Below, piece after piece: positions 17,243-25,949 of a stretch of DNA of 64,000 bases (positions are counted from its first letter, which is position 1; each line of letters opens with the position of its first letter). Where the stretch lies: the NCBI GenBank assembly GCA_028871055.1, contig JAGWON010000003.1, forward strand, positions 152,679 through 216,678, given 5' to 3'. The stretch is from Alphaproteobacteria bacterium. GTDB lineage: Bacteria; Pseudomonadota; Alphaproteobacteria; ATCC43930; CGMCC-115725. The position numbers and the translations under genes were made by a program. The notes beneath the pieces were generated by a model. It ran no database searches, had not been told where the DNA came from, and saw only the letters and a program-made list of their open reading frames with translations.

Positions 17243-18265
17243 ATGCTCGAAACCACCATCGCCGGAAGCCTGCCCAAGCCCGCCTGGCTCGCCGAGCCGA
17301 AGATGCTGTGGGCGCCGTGGGCGGCCGAAGGCGAGGCGCTCGAGCAGGCCAAGCGCGACGCCACGCTGTTGGCGATCAAGGAACAGGAGGACGCCGGCAT
17401 CGACATCGTCACCGACGGCGAGATGGCGCGGCAGCATTTCGTCCACGGCTTCCTGGTTAACCTCGACGGCATCGATTTTTCGCAGCGCGTCAAGATGGGC
17501 ATCCGCGACAACCGCTATGTCGCCGAAGTGCCGACGGTCACCAGCGCGCTGAAGCGCAAGGGCAGCGTTCACAAGATGGAGGCGACACTCGCCCGCAGCC
17601 ATACGCGCCGCCGCCTGAAGTTCACCCTGCCCGGTCCGATGACCATCGTCGACACCATCGCCGACCGGTTCTATGGCGACCGCGTCAAGATGGCGATGCG
17701 CTTCGCCGATCTCCTCAACGAGGAAGCGCGCGAGCTCGACGCCATCGGCGTCGATGTGATCCAGTTCGACGAGCCCGCGTTCAATGTCTACACGCGCGAG
17801 GTCGGCGACTGGGGCGTGGCGGCGCTCGAGCGCGCCGCGCAGGGCCTCAAGGCCAAGACCTGCGTCCACATCTGCTACGGCTACGGCATCAAAGCGAACA
17901 TCGAATGGAAGGCGAGCCTCGGCGGCGAGTGGCGACAATACGAGGCGATCTTCCCGGCGCTGGCCAGGAGCAAGATCGGCCAGGTCTCGCTCGAGTGCAT
18001 CCACTCCAAGGTGCCGGTGAGCCTCCTGGGCCTCCTCAAGGGCAAGGATATCCTGCTCGGCGCGATCGACGTCGCCACCGACCGGGTCGAGACGGCCGAC
18101 GAAGTCGCCGCGGTGCTGAAGTCGGCGCTGCCCTACGTCGCGCCCGAGAATCTCCAGCCTTGCACCAATTGCGGCATGGCGCCGCTCGACCGGACGATCG
18201 CCTATGCCAAGCTCGAGGCGCTCGCCACGGGCGCGCGCAAGCTCAAGGCCGAGCTCGGCGGCTAG
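17243..18265 (+). CDS. MetE C-terminal-domain-like methyltransferase (core methionine synthase family)
   Basis: 340 residues, equal to the catalytic barrel of cobalamin-independent methionine synthase without the N-terminal folate domain. The zinc site is intact: H209-x-C211 (CVHICYG), E251 (LECIHS) and C310 (CTNCGMAPL). GGPMTI-like LPGPMTIVDTIADRFYG is also conserved. Proteins of this size include folate-independent methionine synthases and uncharacterised thiol methyltransferases. AGGAGA lies upstream of ATG 17243. It closes the plus-strand benzoate unit, 53 bases after the hydrolase; a role in methyl transfer from an aromatic compound is speculative. Confidence 0.8.
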   Translation: MLETTIAGSLPKPAWLAEPKMLWAPWAAEGEALEQAKRDATLLAIKEQEDAGIDIVTDGEMARQHFVHGFLVNLDGIDFSQRVKMGIRDNRYVAEVPTVTSALKRKGSVHKMEATLARSHTRRRLKFTLPGPMTIVDTIADRFYGDRVKMAMRFADLLNEEARELDAIGVDVIQFDEPAFNVYTREVGDWGVAALERAAQGLKAKTCVHICYGYGIKANIEWKASLGGEWRQYEAIFPALARSKIGQVSLECIHSKVPVSLLGLLKGKDILLGAIDVATDRVETADEVAAVLKSALPYVAPENLQPCTNCGMAPLDRTIAYAKLEALATGARKLKAELGG

Positions 18266-18268
18266 CGG

Positions 18269-19753
18269 TCAAGGGGCGGCGCCGGCGCGAGCATGGATGA
18301 CGGCGACGTCGTCGGCATAGACCCGCTTCCAGCCGGGCAGGTGGTCCATCAGCGTCACCGCAGGGCTCTTCGCAGCGAACAGCGTCCAGGTCGCGTGAAA
18401 GCGATCGAGCATCGCCGGTAGGTCGTCGGTGACGCCGCGGGTCGCCTCGATGTAGCGTTTGATGAAGTCGTCGCCGTACATGTCGGCGCGGCCGTCGATG
18501 AACGGCTTCACGCCGTTGAAGATGAGATAGCCGCCGAAGCCGTATTCGTTGAACACCGGCCCGGTCAGATCGTGGGTGGTCGCGAACTTGAGCGCCGCCG
18601 CGGGCGTGTAGGCGTCGGGCTTGCGTACGACCGGCTGCTGCATGAAGAACAACGCTACCGCCGCGGCGACGAGACCGACGGCGGCAATGCCCGGCAGGCT
18701 GGCACGGCCGGCAAGATCGGCGAAGGCGCCGTCGAGCGCCGCGGCCTGGCGCCCGCGGGAACGGGCGCGGATGAAATCGCCTACCGGCGGCGCCAGCAGC
18801 AGCGGCCCGATAAAGCCTAGAACCTCCACGGCGCGCTGATGCGCCAGACTCATGTGCAGCAGCAGCAGCAGCATGGCGATGCGCGCCGGCGGCAACTTGA
18901 CGCCGAATCCGAGCGCGAGGGCGAGCGCGACAATGAGCCAGATCTCGAGCGGCTGGATGGTCTGGAAGTTCGGGCTCTGCCATTCCATCAGGACCGACAG
19001 CGCGAATTTCATGTTCATCAGGTGGAACGGCAGCCACAGCGCGGCGACGCCGTTGGGCGTGAGCAGCGCCGCGGCCAGCGAGATCGCACCGAATACCCCC
19101 CAGCGCTTGACGGCGGCGATGCGCGCCGTCCGGTTTCGCGCCGCCAGCAACGCCTCGCCGGCGAAGAGCGCCGCAAAGGCGAGGCCAAGCACATAGCCGC
19201 CATGTAGATTGGCCCATAGCGCCATCACCGCCGCGAGCCACAGCGGCGGCGCCCGGTCGCGCTCGCGCGCCTCGACCAGCGCGGCGAACCACAGCACCAG
19301 GATCGGCAGGGTCAGGATGTGCGGCCGCGCCAGCAGGTGCGGCAGCGCCAGGCCCCACGCCGTCGCCGTGCCGGCAAGGGCATGCACCGGCTCGAGCCAG
19401 CGCAACAGCGCACGGGTCAGAATCGCCAGCGCGGCGGCGAAGGACGCTGCCGTCGCCAGCACCATTCCGCTCCAGCCCCAATGGTCGTAGATCGGCGCGA
19501 AGATGGTTTCGGCCAACCATTCATGCGGCACCCAGGGCGCGCCCGCCATCGAATAAGAGAAGATATCGGCATGCGGCACCGCGCGATGCGCGAGGATCCA
19601 GCGCCCGACGACGATGTGCCAATAGGTGTCGGGATCGCCGAGCAGCGCCGGGCCCGAGGCCAGCACCGTGACGAAAGCGGCGAGCGCCACCAGCAGCGGC
19701 AGCGAGGCGCCGAAGCGGCTTTTCGTCGCCGGCAGGGATGCGGTGACCATCAT
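18269..19753 (-). CDS. Polytopic membrane protein of unknown function
   Basis: 494 residues with about ten hydrophobic segments. Early motifs LGDPDTYWHIVVGRWIL and PWVPHEWLAE resemble the first periplasmic loop of GT-C-fold membrane proteins, followed by a soluble C-terminal domain (GPVFNEYGFGGYLIFNG, FIDGRADMYGDDFIKRY). Similar proteins are annotated only as hypothetical, and glycosyltransferase activity is not established. It starts with tandem ATGs at 19753/19750, diverges from proline iminopeptidase and converges on the MetE-like gene with 3 bases between stops. Confidence 0.7.
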   Translation of the reverse strand: MMVTASLPATKSRFGASLPLLVALAAFVTVLASGPALLGDPDTYWHIVVGRWILAHRAVPHADIFSYSMAGAPWVPHEWLAETIFAPIYDHWGWSGMVLATAASFAAALAILTRALLRWLEPVHALAGTATAWGLALPHLLARPHILTLPILVLWFAALVEARERDRAPPLWLAAVMALWANLHGGYVLGLAFAALFAGEALLAARNRTARIAAVKRWGVFGAISLAAALLTPNGVAALWLPFHLMNMKFALSVLMEWQSPNFQTIQPLEIWLIVALALALGFGVKLPPARIAMLLLLLHMSLAHQRAVEVLGFIGPLLLAPPVGDFIRARSRGRQAAALDGAFADLAGRASLPGIAAVGLVAAAVALFFMQQPVVRKPDAYTPAAALKFATTHDLTGPVFNEYGFGGYLIFNGVKPFIDGRADMYGDDFIKRYIEATRGVTDDLPAMLDRFHATWTLFAAKSPAVTLMDHLPGWKRVYADDVAVIHARAGAAP

Positions 19754-19833
19754 CGCGGCAATGTAAGCGCGATGATAGTTAATGAAAGCTTGCCGCGCCT
19801 TGCCTTCGTGGCCCGGATTCTTACACTACGATC

Positions 19834-20802
19834 ATGCCCGACAACCCGCGAATCGGCCGCCAGGACCTCTTTCCGCCGATCGAACCCTACCAAAGCGGCA
19901 TGCTGCCGCTCGACGGCCACCACACGATGTATTGGGAGCAGTCGGGCAATCCCGCTGGCCTGCCGGCGGTGTTCCTGCACGGCGGGCCCGGCGCGGGCGC
20001 GACGCCGACGCATCGGCGGTTCTTCGATCCTGCCGTCTACCGCATTGTCGTCTTCGACCAGCGCGGCGCCGGACGGTCGACGCCGCTCGGTGAAACGCAC
20101 GACAACACGCTGCGCCATCTGATCGCCGACATCGAACGCCTGCGCATCCACGTCGGCGTCGAGCGCTGGCTGGTGTTCGGCGGCTCGTGGGGCTCGACCC
20201 TGGCGCTGGCCTACGCCGAAGCGCATCCCGAGCGCTGCAGCGGCCTGGTGCTGCGCGGCATCTTCCTCTGCCGGCAGAGCGAGATCGACTGGTTCCTCTA
20301 TGGCATGCGCGTCGTGTTCCCCGAGGCCTGGCGCAATTTCTCCGGCTTCATCCCCGAGGCCGAGCGCGGCGACCTGCTGACCGCCTTCATGCGGCGGCTC
20401 TTGGATTCGAATCCAGCGGTGCACATGCCGGCGGCGCGCGCCTGGAGCACCTATGAGGGCGTCTGCTCGACGCTGCTGCCGAGCCCGGACACGGTCGCCG
20501 CGTTCGGCGAGGACCGCATGGCCCTGGGGCTGGCGCGAATCGAGGCGCATTACTTCAGCCACCACGTGATCAAGCCGGACGACGACCTGGTGGCGCGGAT
20601 CGATCGCATCCGCCAGGTGCCGGCGGTCATCGTGCAGGGCCGCTACGACATGGTGTGTCCGATCATGAGCGCGGACGAGCTCCACCGCGCCTGGCCCGAG
20701 GCGCAATATGTCGTCGTGCCCGATGCCGGCCATTCGGCGATGGAGCCGGGAATCCGCGCCGAGCTGGTGGCGGCGACGGAGCGGATGAAGCGCCGCCTGT
20801 GA
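19834..20802 (+). CDS. pip: Proline iminopeptidase
   Basis: 322 residues, an alpha/beta-hydrolase peptidase of family S33 that releases N-terminal proline from peptides in the cytoplasm. Family marks are HGGPGAG (oxyanion hole), DQRGAGRS, the nucleophile S118 in GGSWGSTLAL, the acid in QGRYDMVCP and the histidine in DAGHSA. The size is as usual for Pip. Stands alone, 77 bases before the PagL-like gene. Confidence 0.92.
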   Translation: MPDNPRIGRQDLFPPIEPYQSGMLPLDGHHTMYWEQSGNPAGLPAVFLHGGPGAGATPTHRRFFDPAVYRIVVFDQRGAGRSTPLGETHDNTLRHLIADIERLRIHVGVERWLVFGGSWGSTLALAYAEAHPERCSGLVLRGIFLCRQSEIDWFLYGMRVVFPEAWRNFSGFIPEAERGDLLTAFMRRLLDSNPAVHMPAARAWSTYEGVCSTLLPSPDTVAAFGEDRMALGLARIEAHYFSHHVIKPDDDLVARIDRIRQVPAVIVQGRYDMVCPIMSADELHRAWPEAQYVVVPDAGHSAMEPGIRAELVAATERMKRRL

Positions 20803-20879
20803 AAGCGGGCCGGCCGGCGGACTTGCCCTTTGCCGCCAAGGCCTTAAGATGGCCCGGTCACGCGGGGGAGAAATCGCGT

Positions 20880-21407
20880 ATGATCGGACGACGGATTGCC
20901 GGGCTCGGCGCCCTGGTGGCGGCGATTTGGTTCGGTGCGGCAAGCGCGCGTGCGGACGACCTGATGTCGAGTCTCACCGGCCACGATCCGGGCATGCTTT
21001 CGGTCGGCGGCGGCATGTATGACTTCCTACACAACAACAAGGCGGTCGAGGGCCGCGTCGAATACGAATTCGCGCACGGCTTCTATTTCGTCAAGCCGAT
21101 CATCGGCATCTTCGGCACCAACAAGAAATCGGCTTTCGCTTATGCCGGCTTCGATTTCGACCTGCATTTCGGCCGCCACTTCGTCCTCGTACCGAACGCC
21201 TCGGTCGGTTACTACCACCGCGGCGACGGCAAGAATCTCGGCGAGGCGTTCGAGTTCAAGACCGGTGCGCGCTTCGATTACCGGTTTGAGGACGCGTCGC
21301 GCATCGGCATTGCGTTCGATCACATCTCGAATGCCGGAATCAGCAAGACGAACCCCGGCGAAGAGAACATCCTGCTGATGGTCTCGTTTCCGCTCGGCGG
21401 CCTATAG
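20880..21407 (+). CDS. PagL-like lipid A 3-O-deacylase / acyloxyacyl hydrolase
   Basis: 175 residues. A signal peptide of about 25 residues (ends near ASARA-DD) precedes a small beta-barrel rich in alternating aromatic residues. The PagL catalytic pattern is conserved: H148-x-S150 in FDHISNAG and E162 twelve residues on, the spacing of H126, S128 and E140 in characterised PagL. Expected location is the outer membrane, removing the 3-linked acyl chain of lipid A. GGGGGAG precedes ATG 20880. Activity in this organism is inferred from the motif. Confidence 0.8.
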   Translation: MIGRRIAGLGALVAAIWFGAASARADDLMSSLTGHDPGMLSVGGGMYDFLHNNKAVEGRVEYEFAHGFYFVKPIIGIFGTNKKSAFAYAGFDFDLHFGRHFVLVPNASVGYYHRGDGKNLGEAFEFKTGARFDYRFEDASRIGIAFDHISNAGISKTNPGEENILLMVSFPLGGL

Positions 21408-21410
21408 CCG

Positions 21411-22985
21411 TCAATCGCGCGCGTGGCGCGAACCGAGTCCCTTTGGCAGCCGTAGGGCCAGCAGCAACGCCAGCAGCGAGAACGCGCCGGTCGCGAGAAA
21501 CACGCCGTGCAGCCCCGCGGCGAGCGCGTCGTCCAGCCGCGCGAAATCGGCCGGCGGCAGCGTGCCGCGCAGCGCCGGCGTCATCAGCCGGTCGACCATC
21601 GTTTCGGCGCCGCCAATCCGTGCCGCCAGCACCGCGTTGAGAATGCCGCCGAAGACCGCCGCTGCGACCGATTGGCCGACCATGCGCAGGAAGACGTTGA
21701 CCGAGGTGGCAGTACCGCGGCGGCGGAATTCGACGCTATCCTGCGCCGCCACGATATAGGTCGTATTGCACAGGCCCATGCCGATGCCGATGACCAGGGC
21801 GCCGCTCGCCGCCCAGAACGGTCCGTCGGCCGACTTCAGCAGAATGAGAATGACGCTGCCCGCGACCAGCGCGCCGCCGCCCCAGACTGCGAGGGCGCGA
21901 TACGACGAGCGGGCGGCCACTGCCAGCTGGCCCATCAAGATCGTGGTCAGCGACCAGCTCAGCGACATCGCCGTCAGTGCGAAGCCGGCGACCACGGCGC
22001 CGCGCCCCATCACGCCCTGGACATAGGTCGGCACGAAGGCGTTGACGCCGATGAGCGAGCCGCCGATGGCGAAGGCAGCGATGTTCGATGCCGCCACTGC
22101 CGGAATGCGCCAGAGATCGGGCGGCATCATCGGTTCGGCGCTGCGCCGCTCGCTGAACGCAAAGGCAATCAGGGCGATCGCCGCGAGAGCCGGCAGCGCG
22201 ACGCGCAAGGCGTCCGTCAGTTGCGCCCATTGGACCAACGCCAGCATCAGCGCGCCGCTGCCGCTCATCAGCAGCGCCGCGCCGAGATAGTCGATGCTGC
22301 GGCGCCGATGGTGCGGCGTCTCGCGCAGCGCCACGCCGAACAGCGCGAGACACACCGCGCCGATCGGCAGGTTGACCCAGAAGACCGCCGCCCACGTGAC
22401 GCGCTCGACCAGGAATGCGCCGAGAAGCGGCCCGCTGACGGCAGCAATGCCCCAGACGCCCGAGAGATAGCCCTGGGCGCGGGCGCGCGCCGTGCCAGGA
22501 TAAATGTCGCCGACGATCGTGGTCGCGATCGGCACGATCGCGCCGGCACCGAGGCCCTGCAGCGCGCGGAAGATGATGAGCATCACCATGTTGCGGGCAA
22601 AGCCGCACAGCACCGAGCCCGCCAGAAACAGCAGGGTGCCGACGGCAAAGACGCGCTTGCGTCCATGCAGATCGGCAAGGCGGCCATAGATCGGGATCGT
22701 CACCGCCTGGCCGAGCAGATAGACCGCAAACACCCAGCTGAACAGGTGAAAGCCGCCGAGGTCGGCGACGATGCTGGGTAGCGCAGTGGCGACAATGGTG
22801 CTTTCGACCGCCGCCATGAACATGCCGGCCATCGCGGCGCCGAGCACGGTGCGGCGGCGGGCGACGCTCATCGCCGGCGCGGTCGGCATGGTTTCGTGGG
22901 CGGCGTCCATCGGCGGGCGAGGCTTTTTGCCACCGCGCGCCTGGATTGCAGGTTCGTTCTGACAGATCGGCAACGTGTACTTCAT
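21411..22985 (-). CDS. MFS transporter, DHA2 (EmrB/QacA) family drug/solute exporter
   Basis: 524 residues with about 14 predicted membrane segments, the DHA2 layout. The motif A loop YGRLADLHGRKRVF lies between segments 2 and 3, and the DHA2 motif in segment 1 reads VESTIVATALPSIV. It should export drugs or metabolites using the proton gradient. The start at 22985 (MKYTLPIC) has AAGAAGAGA upstream; an ATG at 22910 would give 499 residues. The frame remains open far upstream but without family similarity. Lies 124 bases downstream of the DUF1330 gene and may be co-transcribed. Confidence 0.85.
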   Translation of the reverse strand: MKYTLPICQNEPAIQARGGKKPRPPMDAAHETMPTAPAMSVARRRTVLGAAMAGMFMAAVESTIVATALPSIVADLGGFHLFSWVFAVYLLGQAVTIPIYGRLADLHGRKRVFAVGTLLFLAGSVLCGFARNMVMLIIFRALQGLGAGAIVPIATTIVGDIYPGTARARAQGYLSGVWGIAAVSGPLLGAFLVERVTWAAVFWVNLPIGAVCLALFGVALRETPHHRRRSIDYLGAALLMSGSGALMLALVQWAQLTDALRVALPALAAIALIAFAFSERRSAEPMMPPDLWRIPAVAASNIAAFAIGGSLIGVNAFVPTYVQGVMGRGAVVAGFALTAMSLSWSLTTILMGQLAVAARSSYRALAVWGGGALVAGSVILILLKSADGPFWAASGALVIGIGMGLCNTTYIVAAQDSVEFRRRGTATSVNVFLRMVGQSVAAAVFGGILNAVLAARIGGAETMVDRLMTPALRGTLPPADFARLDDALAAGLHGVFLATGAFSLLALLLALRLPKGLGSRHARD

Positions 22986-23109
22986 CACGATCTCTTCTTG
23001 AGTGGCTGGCGGCACCTGCGTGCCGTCACCGCCATGACGTTCGAGGACGGCCGATTTCGACAGCCACGTCCGCCGGTGCGAGCGTGGGATGCCGGGCGCG
23101 CCGGACGTG

Positions 23110-23415
23110 TCAGCGCGGCGTCGCCTCGCCGCCGTCGACCATGATGGTCTCCACCTCGCCCGCGCCCTTGCGGCGAAACGCGGCGGCCTCGTCGTATTCC
23201 TTGGACGTAAAACAGGCGACGCCCTGCTCGAAGGTCGGGAACTCGATGACGACGAAGCGATGGAATTTGTGCGGGCCTTCCATGATCTGGTAGCGCCCAC
23301 CGCGCGCCAGGACCTTGCCGCCGTATTTGGCGATGATCGCCGGCACGCGGTCCGTGTACTTCTTGTATTCGACCGGATCGACGATCCGCGAGCGCGCAAC
23401 CCAATAAGCCGGCAT
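23110..23415 (-). CDS. DUF1330 family protein
   Basis: 101 residues, a complete DUF1330 (dimeric alpha/beta-barrel) domain: AYWVARSRIVDPVEYKKY at the start, GGKVLARGGRYQIMEG in the middle and VVIEFPTFEQGVACF, with SKEYDEAAAFRRK at the end. Function is unknown; related folds include small monooxygenase-like proteins. AGGAGAG lies upstream of ATG 23415. The AT-rich island at 23520 lies just beyond its promoter region. Confidence 0.9.
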   Translation of the reverse strand: MPAYWVARSRIVDPVEYKKYTDRVPAIIAKYGGKVLARGGRYQIMEGPHKFHRFVVIEFPTFEQGVACFTSKEYDEAAAFRRKGAGEVETIMVDGGEATPR

Positions 23416-23519
23416 CCTAACTCTCCTCTTGGTTTATTTCCGCCAACCCTAATTTCCGCTAAGTATATCGCGGACGCGGTTCCAGTCAAAAATCGCAAAT
23501 TTTGCGCACAGCGGCGCTT

Positions 23520-23584
23520 ATTATAAGTATTACTAAAGTATATTAATCATTATTATTTGTTAACTATTAACTAATACTTATAAT
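23520..23584. repeat. AT-rich island bounded by a perfect 13-bp inverted repeat
   Basis: ATTATAAGTATTA (23520-23532) and its exact reverse complement TAATACTTATAAT (23572-23584) flank 39 bases that are also nearly all A/T and include GTTAAC. In DNA that is otherwise about two-thirds GC this block stands out. It lies between the divergent DUF1330 and PEP-CTERM genes, so it may be a regulator-binding or nucleoid-protein site or promote a cruciform; several TATAAT-like hexamers are possible -10 boxes. Confidence 0.85.
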
Positions 23585-23670
23585 TTTAGGCGATATTTCT
23601 TGTGTGTTTATAGAAATGCAGTACTTCTACGCATGCCGCACCAAAAGCGGCCAAGCAAAAGGAGCGTTCA

Positions 23671-23862
23671 ATGTCTGTCCGCCTGTCGCATGTCGTTCGC
23701 CTTGCCGTCCTGACTGCCGGTGTCGCCCTCGCCTCCGCCCCCGCGTTCGCGTGGTACGGCGGCGGCGGCGGTGGCACTCCGGTTCCGGAGCCCTCCACTC
23801 TCGCCCTCCTCGGCGTCGCCATTCCGGGTGCCGCGGCGTGGATCAAGCACAGGCTGTCCTAA
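23671..23862 (+). CDS. Minimal PEP-CTERM sorting-domain protein
   Basis: 63 residues: a signal peptide of about 27 residues (VLTAGVALASAPAFA), a WYGGGGGGTP linker and a complete PEP-CTERM tail (VPEPSTLALLGVAIPGAAAW, then basic KHR). PEP-CTERM proteins are cut and sorted by exosortase in the envelope, often next to exopolysaccharide. Almost nothing would remain between signal and sorting tail, so it may be a tiny surface peptide or a decoy substrate. AAGGAG precedes ATG 23671, and a strong terminator follows, which supports a real short transcript. No exosortase gene is in the window. Confidence 0.8.
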   Translation: MSVRLSHVVRLAVLTAGVALASAPAFAWYGGGGGGTPVPEPSTLALLGVAIPGAAAWIKHRLS

Positions 23863-23914
23863 CCGGACGGCTTCCGCTTCGTTTTTCCTCGGTTCTCTTT
23901 TGGGTTCTTCGACT

Positions 23915-23945
23915 GGACGGCTTCGCGTTGGAGCCGTCCTTTTTA
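23915..23945 (+). terminator. Rho-independent terminator after the PEP-CTERM gene
   Basis: GGACGGCT (23915-23922) pairs perfectly with AGCCGTCC (23932-23939) around a 9-base loop and is followed by TTTTTA. It ends the small PEP-CTERM transcript and abuts the pcaB stop from the other strand. Confidence 0.85.
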
Positions 23946-25307
23946 TTTCGCCGTCGCCGACGCCCGCCAGACCGCCAGCACCCGGTTGACCACCGCCGTC
24001 GCCTCGCCTAGATAGCGCGCCGGATCGGTGAGGCGGGCGATCACCTTGGCATCGAGATGCGCGGCGATCTCGCTGTCGGCGGCGAGCGCCTCGGCAAGCG
24101 AGCGGCCGCGCACCAGTGCCGCATGGCTGGCGCGCTCGACCAGCCGGTGCGCCTCGTCGCGTCCCGCCGTCTCGGCCAGCGCCATCATCACCGCTTCGGC
24201 CATGATCAGGCCGCGCGCCGCACCGAGGTTGCGCTTCATCGCCGCCGCGTCGACGCGCAGGCCTTTGGCGACGTCACGCGCATGCATCAGCGCGCCCGAA
24301 GTCAGTACGAAGATCTGCGGCAGCGCGAGCGGCTCGCTCTGCCAAGCGCCGGTCGAGCGCTCGTGATCGCCGACAAGCGCCTGGAACATCAGCGGCACCA
24401 GCGCATGGACGCCGCGCGTGCAGGCGACGATATAGGCGCTCGCCACCGGATTGCGTTTCTGCGGCAGCGTGCTCGAGCCGCCGCGGCCTTCCGCCTGCGG
24501 CTCGGCGGCCTCGGCCACTTCGGTCTGGCTCAACAGGATGGTGTCGGTGGCGAATTTGGCGAGGCTGCCGCAGACGAGACCGAGCACCGCGGCGGTCTCG
24601 GCCATGGTCTCGCGATTGGCGTGCCACGGCGCGGACGGCGCCGCGAGGCCGAGCTCGCGCGCCAAGCCTTCGGTTACCGCGCGACCTTGGGCGCCGAGCG
24701 ATGCCAGCGTGCCGACCGCGCCGCCGAATTGGACGACCAGCAGGCGGCGCCGCAATTCCGCCAGGCGTCGGCGATGCGCCGCCAGCGGCACCAGCCACAC
24801 CGCGCATTTGTAGCCGAAGGTGATCGGCAGCGCCTGCTGGAGATAGGTGCGGCCGGCCATGACGGTACGGCGATGGGCGCGCGCCTGCGCCGCCAGCGCG
24901 TCGCCGACGGCCTTCAGGTCGTCCTCGATCAGGTCGAGCGCTTCGCGCAGCTGCAACACCAGCGCGGTGTCGACGATGTCCTGGCTGGTCGCGCCCCAAT
25001 GCACGTAGCGCGGTGCATCGCCGCCCGCCGCCGTGCCGAGCGCCCTGGCGACCGCCGCCGCCGGCACGCCGATAAGCGCGGTGCCCTTGGCGATCACGGG
25101 GAGCGAGAGGTTCTCCGCCTTGGCCGCCTTGGCGATCGCCGCCGCGGCGCTTTTGGGAATGATCCCGAGCCGCGCCTCGACCCGCGCCAGCGCCGCCTCG
25201 ACGTCGAGCATCGCCTGCAGGCGGCGCTCATCCGAAAACAGCGCGCGCATTGCGTCGCTGCCGAAGAGCGCGCCGTAGATCGCCGAGTCCGCCGGATTGA
25301 CCGCCAT
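23943..25307 (-). CDS. pcaB: 3-carboxy-cis,cis-muconate cycloisomerase
   Basis: 454 residues of the fumarase/aspartase superfamily. It converts 3-carboxy-cis,cis-muconate to gamma-carboxymuconolactone in the protocatechuate branch of the beta-ketoadipate pathway. The superfamily signature is GSSTLPQKRNPVA, with the N-terminal HWGATSQDIVDTALVLQLR also diagnostic. Start MAVNPADSAIYG at 25307 with GAGGGGG upstream. Last gene of pcaD-H-G-B, 40 bases after pcaG. No pcaC is present here. Confidence 0.93.
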   Translation of the reverse strand: MAVNPADSAIYGALFGSDAMRALFSDERRLQAMLDVEAALARVEARLGIIPKSAAAAIAKAAKAENLSLPVIAKGTALIGVPAAAVARALGTAAGGDAPRYVHWGATSQDIVDTALVLQLREALDLIEDDLKAVGDALAAQARAHRRTVMAGRTYLQQALPITFGYKCAVWLVPLAAHRRRLAELRRRLLVVQFGGAVGTLASLGAQGRAVTEGLARELGLAAPSAPWHANRETMAETAAVLGLVCGSLAKFATDTILLSQTEVAEAAEPQAEGRGGSSTLPQKRNPVASAYIVACTRGVHALVPLMFQALVGDHERSTGAWQSEPLALPQIFVLTSGALMHARDVAKGLRVDAAAMKRNLGAARGLIMAEAVMMALAETAGRDEAHRLVERASHAALVRGRSLAEALAADSEIAAHLDAKVIARLTDPARYLGEATAVVNRVLAVWRASATAK

Positions 25308-25347
25308 TCCCCCTCGAAGCGCGGCTCTAGACCACCTTGCTCGACGG

Positions 25348-25935
25348 TCAGAAATCGAAGAAGACCGTCTCGCCCTTGCCTTGCAGCACGATGTCGAAGT
25401 GCCACACCGCGGCGCCGTTGGCCTTGCCCTTGGACTCGGCGACGAGCGTCTTCTGCAGCGCCGGATCGTCGATCGACGACAAGACCGGGTCGCTCGGGTT
25501 GAGGCTGTCGCCGGCGAAATAGACCCGGGTGAAGAGATGATGCAGCAGGCCGCGCGCCGCGATCGACACCGCGATGTGCGGCGCCTGCAGCGTGTTGCCG
25601 CGGCCGGGCACCGCCCCCGGCTTGACCGTGGTGAAGCGGTAAATGCCGTCCTTGTCGGTGCAGGAGCGGCCGAAGCCGCGAAAATGCGGATCGAGCGGCT
25701 TGTCCTGGACGTCGTCCGGATGCTCGTACTTGCCCGCGGCGTTGGCCTGCCAGATCTCGACGATCGCATCGGGCAGTGGCGTGCCGTCGCCATCGATGAC
25801 GCGGCCCTCGAGCACGATCTTGTCGCCCTTGGCCTTGCCGGCATCGGTCAGGTCGGCCCATTCCGGCCGCGTGAGGCCGATATGGAGATAGGGGCCGGCG
25901 GTCTGTGTTCCGGTCGGGATCAGCTTGGCGCTCAT
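25348..25935 (-). CDS. pcaG: Protocatechuate 3,4-dioxygenase alpha subunit
   Basis: 195 residues, the alpha chain of the intradiol dioxygenase that cleaves protocatechuate to 3-carboxy-cis,cis-muconate. It shows the intradiol fold (GRVIDGDGTPLPDAIVEIWQ, DKDGIYRFTTVKPG, PHIAVSIAARGLLHHLFTRV) but, as usual for PcaG, lacks the full iron-ligand set found in PcaH. Starts at 25935, 14 bases after the pcaH stop, so the subunits are co-expressed. Confidence 0.93.
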   Translation of the reverse strand: MSAKLIPTGTQTAGPYLHIGLTRPEWADLTDAGKAKGDKIVLEGRVIDGDGTPLPDAIVEIWQANAAGKYEHPDDVQDKPLDPHFRGFGRSCTDKDGIYRFTTVKPGAVPGRGNTLQAPHIAVSIAARGLLHHLFTRVYFAGDSLNPSDPVLSSIDDPALQKTLVAESKGKANGAAVWHFDIVLQGKGETVFFDF

Positions 25936-25949
25936 GGTCGCGTCCCCGC

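Noticed and set aside
18839..18880. CAGCAG-type trinucleotide run as a regulatory repeat
   Set aside because: It is within the coding frame of the minus-strand membrane protein and encodes a leucine run in a membrane helix.
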